20,282 bases of DNA from Terrimesophilobacter sp036565765 (GTDB lineage: Bacteria; Actinomycetota; Actinomycetes; Actinomycetales; Microbacteriaceae). The notes under the pieces are model-generated. The model saw nothing but the letters and a program-made list of their open reading frames with translations, did not search any database and was not told the origin of the DNA. Positions 14,829-20,282 of this stretch are shown here, in pieces (within the stretch, counting starts at the first letter, position 1; every line of letters begins with the position of its first letter). Position numbers and translations under genes: made by a program. The DNA lies in the NCBI RefSeq assembly GCF_036565765.1, contig NZ_DATCXP010000083.1, one strand, 5' to 3'.

Positions 14829-15656
14829 ATGACCATTGATCCGGCGCTGAACGTGAGGCACGCCGCATCCGGCAAGCGATCACGCCGGATGCTCGCCATC
14901 CTCGACCTGCTCACGGAGCGCGAGGAGGTGTCGCTCGCCGAGTTCTCACAGGCCCTCGGCGTCTCCCCCGCGACCGTGCGGCGAGACCTCGCCGACCTCG
15001 ACTACCAGCGACTGCTCCGACGCACCCACGGCGGGGCTACCGTGATCACGGCGCGAACGGAGCTTCCGGTGGCGCTGCGCGACACCCAGTTCCTCGATGC
15101 GAAGCGAATGATCGCGCGGGAGATGGCGCGACTCATCCCCCCGGAGCGCCACGCCGTCGCCCTGAGCGGAGGGTCCACGACCGCACAGGTGGTGAGGGCG
15201 CTGTCGAACCACCGAGACCTCACGATCATCACCAACTCGCTCACCATCGCGACCCTCGTGACGAGTTACCCCCGGCTGAAGGTCATCATGACCGGTGGAT
15301 CGCTGCGCCCGCAATCGCTCGAACTCGTCGGAGTCCTCGCCGAGAACACCTTCAACGCGATCAACGTCGGAACGGCGATCCTCGGGACGGACGGCATCAC
15401 TGCCGCAGGCGGCGTCACGACGCACGACGAGACCGAGGCGCGCACCAACCATGCCATGGTGACGCATGCCCAGCGCGCGGTCGTCGTCGCCGACGGGTCG
15501 AAGATCGGTCGACTTGCCCTGGCACAGGTCGTCGACATCGGGCAGGTGGACGCACTCATCACCGACGACACGGCGGACCCCGTTGCCCTCGCGGACATCG
15601 AACGGGCCGGCGTCACGGTGCATGTCGTTGCGAGTCGCGGAACGGAACCCTCGTGA
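14829..15656 (+). CDS. DeoR-family transcriptional regulator
   Basis: A 275-residue repressor-type protein. Residues about 34-66 form the DeoR winged helix (V-S-L-A-E-F-S-Q-A-L-G-V-S-P-A-T-V-R-R-D-L ... R-T-H-G-G-A). The C-terminal sensor domain has the phosphosugar-binding loops A-L-S-G-G-S-T-T-A at 111-119, T-N-S-L-T-I-A, T-G-G-S-L-R and V-V-V-A-D-G-S-K-I-G. Family members such as AgaR and LacR release DNA on binding a pathway phosphosugar; tagatose-6-phosphate or an amino-sugar phosphate would fit here (inference). It is divergent from GH4 and overlaps the GH20 gene by four bases, so it is embedded in the locus it probably controls. The ribosome site before ATG 14829 (GGGGTGG) is only moderate, which suits a low-level regulator. 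Confidence 0.92.
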   Translation: MTIDPALNVRHAASGKRSRRMLAILDLLTEREEVSLAEFSQALGVSPATVRRDLADLDYQRLLRRTHGGATVITARTELPVALRDTQFLDAKRMIAREMARLIPPERHAVALSGGSTTAQVVRALSNHRDLTIITNSLTIATLVTSYPRLKVIMTGGSLRPQSLELVGVLAENTFNAINVGTAILGTDGITAAGGVTTHDETEARTNHAMVTHAQRAVVVADGSKIGRLALAQVVDIGQVDALITDDTADPVALADIERAGVTVHVVASRGTEPS

Positions 15657-17125
15657 CCAGGTCAACCGCTCCTCCGGTGACCGGCACCGTCGTGCCCGTC
15701 CCGGTGTCCCAGGTCGCAGGGTCCGGCTCATTCGTACTCGGTCCGGCGAGCGCGATCGCGGCAACGGGCCTCGCCGTTCCTGTCGCCGAATACCTCGTCG
15801 AAGCCCTGCGGCCCGTCACCGGATCCCCGCTGCCGATCGGAGACTCCGGCGACATCGTCCTCGCGATCGAGGCGGGCCATCCGCCTGAAGGGTATGCGCT
15901 CAGAGTCGCGGCAGACGGCATCCGCATCACCGCGGATGCCGGGGCCGGGTTGTTCTGGGGAGTCCAGACCCTGCGTCAACTCGTGCCGCCCGCGACCAGC
16001 GCACCCATCCCGGCGACCACGATCGAGGACCACCCGCGCTTCGCCTACCGCGGCGCCATGCTCGACGTCGCGCGCCACTTCTTCGGCGTCGACGACGTGA
16101 AGCGCTACATCGACGAGCTCGCGCTGCTCAAGCTCAACGTGCTGCACCTTCACCTCAGTGACGACCAGGGCTGGCGCCTCCAGATCGACGAATGGCCGCG
16201 CCTCACCGAGCACGGGGGCTCGACGCAGGTCGGCGGCGGGGGCGGCGGTTTCTACACGAAGGACGACTACCGTGCGATCGTCGCCCACGCGGCGAGCCGC
16301 TTTGTCACGGTTGTCCCGGAGATCGACATGCCCGGCCACACCAATGCCGCGCTCGCCTCCTACCCGGACCTGAGCTGCGACGGCACGGCGCCGGCCCTCT
16401 ACGAGGGCATCGAGGTGGGGTTCTCCTCGCTCTGCATCGGCAAGGAACGCAGCTACGAGTTCGTCGAGGATGTCGTTACCGAACTCGTCGAACTGACCCC
16501 GGGTCCGTGGATCCACATCGGCGGCGACGAGTCGCTGGCCACACCGGAGGCCGACTTCCTCCGATTCGTCGAGCGTGCCTCCGCCATCGTCGCCGCTCAG
16601 GGCAAGATCGCGATCGGGTGGCACGAGATGGGCAGGAGTACGAACCTGCCGGCCGGGACGATCGGCGAGTACTGGAGCTTCACGACCCCCAGGGATGACG
16701 CTGCCGCCGTGTCGCAGAGCTTCATCGACGGCGGCGGGAAGCTCATCATGGCGCCGGCGGATGTCGCCTACCTGGACATGAAGTACGACGAGTCGAGTCC
16801 GCTCGGCCTGGTCTGGGCGAACGGCCCGACCAGCGTGAAGGAGTCATACCTCTGGGACCCCGCGGACATCCTGCCCGGTGTCGGCGATGAGTCGATCCTC
16901 GGGGTCGAGGCCCCGCTGTGGACGGAGACGATCGCAACGCTCGACGAAGTCGAGTTCATGGCGTTCCCCCGCCTGGCTGCGATCGCGGAGATCGCCTGGT
17001 CGCCCCGCGTTGAGAAGAACTTCGAAGAGTTCGCCGGCCGCCTTGCGGCGTTCGGGGAGCGCCTTGACGCACTGGGCATCCGTTGCTTCCGGGCACCGGA
17101 AGTCCCCTGGTACCCGCGCGTGTAA
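15653..17125 (+). CDS. Cytoplasmic GH20 beta-N-acetylhexosaminidase
   Basis: A 490-residue glycoside hydrolase family 20 enzyme. Residues 1-120 match the N-terminal alpha/beta domain, followed by the TIM barrel from H-P-R-F-A-Y-R-G at 127-134. Seen are D-V-A-R-H-F-F at 138-144, N-V-L-H-L-H-L-S-D-D-Q-G-W-R at 162-175, V-P-E-I-D-M-P-G-H at 221-229, and the catalytic Asp-Glu pair in H-I-G-G-D-E-S at 292-293. GH20 works by substrate assistance from the 2-acetamido group, so it needs a terminal beta-GlcNAc or beta-GalNAc. No signal peptide is present, so it acts on imported oligosaccharides. The GTG start overlaps the deoR stop (GTGA). It is clearly paralogous to the next gene, including a run of six glycines at about 194-199. 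Confidence 0.94.
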   Translation: MTRSTAPPVTGTVVPVPVSQVAGSGSFVLGPASAIAATGLAVPVAEYLVEALRPVTGSPLPIGDSGDIVLAIEAGHPPEGYALRVAADGIRITADAGAGLFWGVQTLRQLVPPATSAPIPATTIEDHPRFAYRGAMLDVARHFFGVDDVKRYIDELALLKLNVLHLHLSDDQGWRLQIDEWPRLTEHGGSTQVGGGGGGFYTKDDYRAIVAHAASRFVTVVPEIDMPGHTNAALASYPDLSCDGTAPALYEGIEVGFSSLCIGKERSYEFVEDVVTELVELTPGPWIHIGGDESLATPEADFLRFVERASAIVAAQGKIAIGWHEMGRSTNLPAGTIGEYWSFTTPRDDAAAVSQSFIDGGGKLIMAPADVAYLDMKYDESSPLGLVWANGPTSVKESYLWDPADILPGVGDESILGVEAPLWTETIATLDEVEFMAFPRLAAIAEIAWSPRVEKNFEEFAGRLAAFGERLDALGIRCFRAPEVPWYPRV

Positions 17126-17133
17126 GGCAACCC

Positions 17134-18702
17134 ATGGCGCTCGGGTCTCGCATCGGCTGGTATCTGCTGATCGCCGTCGGCCTCGCCACGGCACAGCTCG
17201 CCACAACGGCGATCAGCGCAGGAACCGCACCGGACGCCATCACGATCACGGCGCCGGCCCGAACCATCGTTCCGGCGCCCGACTTCCGGGTCAACGGGGC
17301 CGGTGCGTACCTGTTCACCGCAGGCAGCGCGATCACGGCGCCCTCGGTCGCTGCTCCCGTCGCCCATTACCTCCAGCAGCTGCTCGGACCGCTGACCGGA
17401 GCCACCGTTCCCCTCTCCCCGCACGGGGACGTGCACCTCGAGCTCGACCCGGGGCATCCGGCCGGCGGGTACGACCTGACGGTCCGGCCATCCGGCATCT
17501 GGATGACGGCGAACGATGCGGCCGGGCTGTTCGACGGAGTGCAGACCCTCCGCCAGCTCCTGCCCGCCACGGCGCAGCACTCGATTCCCGCCGTCGCCTC
17601 CACGACGATCTCCGATCACCCCCGGTTCGCCTACCGGGGGGCGATGCTGGATGTCGCCCGCCATTTCTTCGGGGCGACCGAGGTGAAGCGGTACATCGAC
17701 GATCTCGCGATGATCAAGATCAACGTGCTGCACCTCCACCTGAGCGACGACCAGGGGTGGCGAATCGCGATCGACGGCTGGCCGAGGCTGACGGATGTCG
17801 GCGGATCGAGCCAGGTAGGCGGAGGAGGCGGCGGCTACTACACCCAGGACGAGTACCGCGACATCGTCGCTTATGCCGCATCCCGCTACATCACGATCGT
17901 GCCCGAGATCGACATGCCCGGTCACACCAACGCGGCGCTCGCCTCCTATGCGGAACTCGACTGCGACGGCCAGGCGCGGGCCCTGTACCGGGGAACGAAC
18001 GTCGGCTTCTCCTCGCTGTGTGTCGGGAAGGAGATCACCTATTCGTTCGTCGCCGAGGTGATCCGCCAGCTCGCCGCATTGACTCCCGGTCCATGGATCC
18101 ATCTCGGCGGCGACGAATCGAGCTCGACGAGCCGAGACGACTACATCGCCTTCGTGAACCGGGCTTCTGCGCTCGTCGCAGGCCAGGGCAAGACCGTGAT
18201 CGGTTGGCACGACATCGGCTGGGCATCGGCGCTTCCGCGCGGCACTGTCGGTGAATACTGGGACTTCACAACGCCGCGCGGAGCATCCACCGTGCTGGCG
18301 CAGCGGCTCATCCGTGGCGGCGGGAAGCTCATCATGGCCCCGGCGAACGTCGCCTACCTCGATATGGAGTACTACCGCGGCGCACGGCTCGGAACCGACT
18401 GGGCTCAGGGCCCGACGACCATCCAGGAGTCCTATCTATGGGATCCCGCGAAGATCATCCCGGGGGTCGGAGACGACGACATCCTCGGTGTCGAAGCGCC
18501 GCTGTGGTCGGAGACCTTCTCCACTCTCGACGACCTCGAGTGGATGGCGTTCCCCCGGATCGTGTCCGTCGCCGAGATCGGCTGGTCGATGAGGGCGACG
18601 CGGAACTTCGCGGAGTTCGCGCCCCGGCTGGGAGCGTTCGGCGCTTACCTCTCGGCGGCGGGGGTCGATTACTACCGCGCTCCTGGGGTGCCGTGGCAGT
18701 GA
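17134..18702 (+). CDS. Exported or membrane-anchored GH20 beta-N-acetylhexosaminidase
   Basis: A 522-residue GH20 paralogue starting eight bases after the previous stop. It differs at the N-terminus: residues 7-29 form a hydrophobic signal or anchor (W-Y-L-L-I-A-V-G-L-A-T-A) with possible signal-peptidase sites around T-A-I-S-A-G. The catalytic domain follows the same order: H-P-R-F-A-Y-R-G-A-M-L-D-V-A-R-H-F-F at 162-179, L-H-L-S-D-D-Q-G-W-R at 201-210, V-P-E-I-D-M-P-G-H-T-N-A-A-L-A at 256-270 and H-L-G-G-D-E-S with Asp327-Glu328. The active-site blocks are nearly identical to its neighbour while surface stretches differ, so this is a tandem duplication with relocation of one copy outside the cell. 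It probably trims beta-HexNAc from extracellular glycans before ABC import. The ATG at 17134 is used rather than 17083, which lies inside the upstream gene. Confidence 0.93.
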   Translation: MALGSRIGWYLLIAVGLATAQLATTAISAGTAPDAITITAPARTIVPAPDFRVNGAGAYLFTAGSAITAPSVAAPVAHYLQQLLGPLTGATVPLSPHGDVHLELDPGHPAGGYDLTVRPSGIWMTANDAAGLFDGVQTLRQLLPATAQHSIPAVASTTISDHPRFAYRGAMLDVARHFFGATEVKRYIDDLAMIKINVLHLHLSDDQGWRIAIDGWPRLTDVGGSSQVGGGGGGYYTQDEYRDIVAYAASRYITIVPEIDMPGHTNAALASYAELDCDGQARALYRGTNVGFSSLCVGKEITYSFVAEVIRQLAALTPGPWIHLGGDESSSTSRDDYIAFVNRASALVAGQGKTVIGWHDIGWASALPRGTVGEYWDFTTPRGASTVLAQRLIRGGGKLIMAPANVAYLDMEYYRGARLGTDWAQGPTTIQESYLWDPAKIIPGVGDDDILGVEAPLWSETFSTLDDLEWMAFPRIVSVAEIGWSMRATRNFAEFAPRLGAFGAYLSAAGVDYYRAPGVPWQ

Positions 18703-18722
18703 TCCACTCCGCTCCCTGAGGT

Positions 18723-18737
18723 GGCCGCGCAGCGGCC
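18723..18737 (+). terminator. GC-rich hairpin after the GH20 pair
   Basis: GGCCGC and GCGGCC form a perfect 6-bp stem around a GCA loop, 20 bases after the second GH20 stop. No T-run follows. Position suggests transcript end, but it also lies at the edge of the palindromic repeat block. Confidence 0.45.
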
Positions 18738-18840
18738 GTCTCGAAGGGAGCACCGTGCTCGAGCCTGTCGAGACCCCGCCCCTCTCGGGTCGAGCCCGCC
18801 CGTCTCCGGTCGAGCCTGTCGAGACCCCCCTTCGAGGCCC
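18738..18840. repeat. Palindromic repeat block before the LtrA gene
   Basis: GTCTCGA (18738-18744) is inverse to TCGAGAC (18768-18774). The words GAGCCTGTCGAGACC and GGTCGAGCC then recur (18761, 18789, 18808), interleaved with CTCTCGGG, ending in CCCCCCTTCGAGG. This is the same vocabulary as the tandem array at the right end of the window. The remaining bases to 18943 hold a CTATC-CTC-GATAG mini-palindrome (18870-18882) and no gene. Confidence 0.7.
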
Positions 18841-18943
18841 GCGGCACTCGGCGCTCGGAACCCGGCTCGCTATCCTCGATAGTCAACCACCACCGCAAGC
18901 CGGACGTGCCCGGCTGACCAGGAAGTGACCGAAGGGAGGCCGG

Positions 18944-20116
18944 ATGATGCCGATCGGTTTCCGTCGCAACCTGCTCCGGCCCGACAGCGGCGATGTCTCC
19001 AGCCGGGTCACGTTCACCGAACTGTTCTTCGACCTCGTCTTCGTGTTCGCGGTCACCCAGGTCTCCCACATCCTGATCGAGCATGAAGGCCCGCTCGGTA
19101 TCCTCTACACCGTCATGCTCGGCGCGGCGGTCTGGTGGGTGTGGGTCGACACCGCCTGGGTCACAAACTGGCTGAACCCGGAGACCGGGTCGGTGCGCGC
19201 GATGCTCATCGGGCTCATGCTCCTCGGACTACTCATGAGCAGCGCGATCCCCGAGGCCTTCGATGACAAAGCCGTGCTCTTCGCCGTGTCCTTCGTCGTG
19301 CTGCAGATCGGCCGGAGCGGGTTCACGGTCCTTGCGTTCGCCAGGCACCGGCCCGACCACGCCGTGAATTTCGTGCGCATCAGCGTGTGGCTCGCGGCGA
19401 GCGGCACCCTGTGGGTCGTCGGAGCCCTGCTCCCGGGCTGGCAGTTGTGGATCTGGCTGGTCGCCCTCCTCATGGACTACACGGGACCGCGCGCGAGGTT
19501 CTGGCTTCCCGGCATCGGCCGCTCCCCGCTCGGCACCTGGGATATCACGGGCGAGCACATGGCCGAACGCGTGAGCCTCTTCATCATCATCGCGCTCGGC
19601 GAGTCGATCATCGTGTCCGGATCGACGTTCAGCGCTCTGGGCATCAGCTGGGTCTCGATCGGCGCCTTCCTGGCGGCTTTCGCGGGTGCGGTGCTCATGT
19701 GGCTGCTGTACTTCAGCCACACGCAACGCGACGGCAGCGACTACATCAGTGCGGCATCCGAGCGTGGACTCGTCGCGCAGGTCGCCTACACCTACGTTCC
19801 GGTGCCCATGGTTCTCGGCATCATCGTGACGGCGGTCGCCGACCACGCCGTCCTGCTCGAACCGGATGCGACAAGCGCCTGGGCGGCCGGCCTCCTCTGC
19901 GCGGGAACGGCCGTGTACCTTCTCGGCAACGCACTGTTCCGGCGAGCCACTGGTGGACCGTGGCTTTCGAGCCACCTCGTCGGGGTCGCTGCTCTCATCG
20001 GGCTGTACTTTCTCAACCCGATGCTCACATCGCTCACGATCAGCTGGCTGGCGAATGCCGTGCTGCTTGCGGCGGTGATCGCCGACGAGGTGTCGCTGCG
20101 GCGGGGCCGGCCTTGA
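18944..20116 (+). CDS. LtrA-family (low temperature requirement A) integral membrane protein
   Basis: A 390-residue membrane protein with about ten hydrophobic segments. It carries the family's N-terminal V-T-F-T-E-L-F-F-D-L-V-F-V-F-A-V-T-Q (about 23-40) and the central G-E-H-M-A-E-R-V-S-L-F-I-I-I-A-L-G-E-S-I (about 204-223). The family is named from Listeria LtrA, tied to growth in the cold; the molecular function is not known and transport is only presumed. A strong GGGAGG ribosome site precedes two adjacent ATGs at 18944 and 18947; spacing of four versus seven bases slightly favours 18947, which changes the protein by one residue. It is separated from the sugar locus by a repeat block and shows no link to it. 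Confidence 0.9.
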   Translation: MMPIGFRRNLLRPDSGDVSSRVTFTELFFDLVFVFAVTQVSHILIEHEGPLGILYTVMLGAAVWWVWVDTAWVTNWLNPETGSVRAMLIGLMLLGLLMSSAIPEAFDDKAVLFAVSFVVLQIGRSGFTVLAFARHRPDHAVNFVRISVWLAASGTLWVVGALLPGWQLWIWLVALLMDYTGPRARFWLPGIGRSPLGTWDITGEHMAERVSLFIIIALGESIIVSGSTFSALGISWVSIGAFLAAFAGAVLMWLLYFSHTQRDGSDYISAASERGLVAQVAYTYVPVPMVLGIIVTAVADHAVLLEPDATSAWAAGLLCAGTAVYLLGNALFRRATGGPWLSSHLVGVAALIGLYFLNPMLTSLTISWLANAVLLAAVIADEVSLRRGRP

Positions 20117-20117
20117 C

Positions 20118-20190
20118 TCCCCCTGAGCCTGTCGAAGGGCCGACGCCTCCGCTCCCTGACCGTCCCGAGCCAAGCCCGCCTTTCAAGGGG
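20118..20190. repeat. Degenerate palindromic repeat after the LtrA gene
   Basis: CCCTGAGCCTGTCGAAGGG, starting just after the LtrA stop, is the form of this dispersed palindrome most often seen between actinobacterial genes. It is followed by CCGCTCCCTGA, which also occurs near 2718 and 18709, then by diverged units leading into the perfect tandem array. Confidence 0.65.
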
Positions 20191-20282
20191 TCGAGCCTGC
20201 CTCTCGGGTCGAGCCTGCCTCTCGGGTCGAGCCAGCCTCTCGGGTCGAGCCAGCCTCTCGGGTCGAGCCTCCCTCTCGGGTC
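20191..20282. repeat. 18-bp direct tandem repeat array, running off the window
   Basis: Five consecutive 18-bp units of TCGAGCCTGCCTCTCGGG begin at 20191, 20209, 20227, 20245 and 20263, and a sixth starts at 20281. Copies 1 and 2 are identical; copies 3 and 4 have T to A at unit position 8; copy 5 has G to C at position 9. The array appears to be a local expansion of the TCGAGCC...CTCTCGGG piece of the neighbouring palindromic family. Confidence 0.95.

Noticed and set aside
16768..18210. A 480-codon minus-strand open frame under the GH20 genes
   Set aside because: It mirrors the two GH20 coding sequences in an antisense frame and has no ribosome site or recognisable domain.
18723..18882. Insertion sequence or transposon end
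   Set aside because: No transposase, no terminal inverted repeats flanking a gene, and no target duplication could be seen; the sequence is the dispersed palindrome family.
20191..20282. CRISPR array
   Set aside because: The 18-bp units are contiguous with no spacers, so this is a simple tandem repeat.
20118..20282. A coding repeat protein (the 18-bp unit is a multiple of three)
   Set aside because: There is no start with a ribosome site, and the units grade into non-coding palindromic repeats seen in other intergenic gaps.

Overview
The window is G+C-rich DNA (about two-thirds G+C by eye) with dense, short-spaced genes, frequent GTG starts and GTGA/ATGA stop-start overlaps. With a MsiK-dependent style of sugar ABC operon (no ATPase gene) and intergenic palindromes built on GAGCCTGTCGAGAC / CCCTGAGCCTGTCGAAGGG, this points to a high-GC actinobacterium, most likely Micrococcales (Microbacteriaceae-like). 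The genus cannot be fixed from the sequence alone.

Layout. (1) 1-2711, + strand: the 3' part of galT, then galK (Leloir pathway) and a lipoprotein of unknown function, ending in two strong stem-loops. (2) 2922-5292, - strand: glyA then folD, a one-carbon/folate unit. Its leader carries a clear ZTP (pfl-type) riboswitch. (3) 5319-11324, - strand: a six-gene run made of a sugar isomerase/deaminase (SIS, AgaS-like), an extracytoplasmic sugar-binding lipoprotein, two ABC permeases and two PfkB-type kinases. (4) 11460-12524, + strand: a divergent metal-dependent amidohydrolase-superfamily enzyme. (5) 12559-14720, - strand: a GH4 alpha-galactosidase-like enzyme translationally coupled to a class II tagatose/fructose-bisphosphate aldolase. 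(6) 14829-18702, + strand: a DeoR-family regulator coupled to a cytoplasmic GH20 hexosaminidase, followed by a second, exported GH20 paralogue. (7) 18944-20116: an LtrA-family membrane protein. (8) Palindromic and tandem repeats fill the gaps at 2812-2911, 3821-3889, 18723-18840 and 20118 to the window end.

Working model: genes 5319-18702 are one catabolic locus for a galactosamine-containing glycan. The exported GH20 trims beta-HexNAc outside, the ABC system imports the products, the cytoplasmic GH20 and GH4 enzymes release HexNAc and galactose, a PfkB kinase phosphorylates the amino sugar, and the SIS protein deaminates/isomerises it to tagatose-6-phosphate. The 1-PfkB kinase and class II aldolase then take it to triose phosphates, and galactose can go through GalK/GalT. 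The expected NagA/AgaA-type deacetylase is absent from the window, and the divergent amidohydrolase is the one unassigned metal hydrolase in the locus. That makes it the most interesting gene here. A TCCC(T)AAAG-TGA motif is shared by the two divergent promoter regions and is a candidate operator for the DeoR protein.
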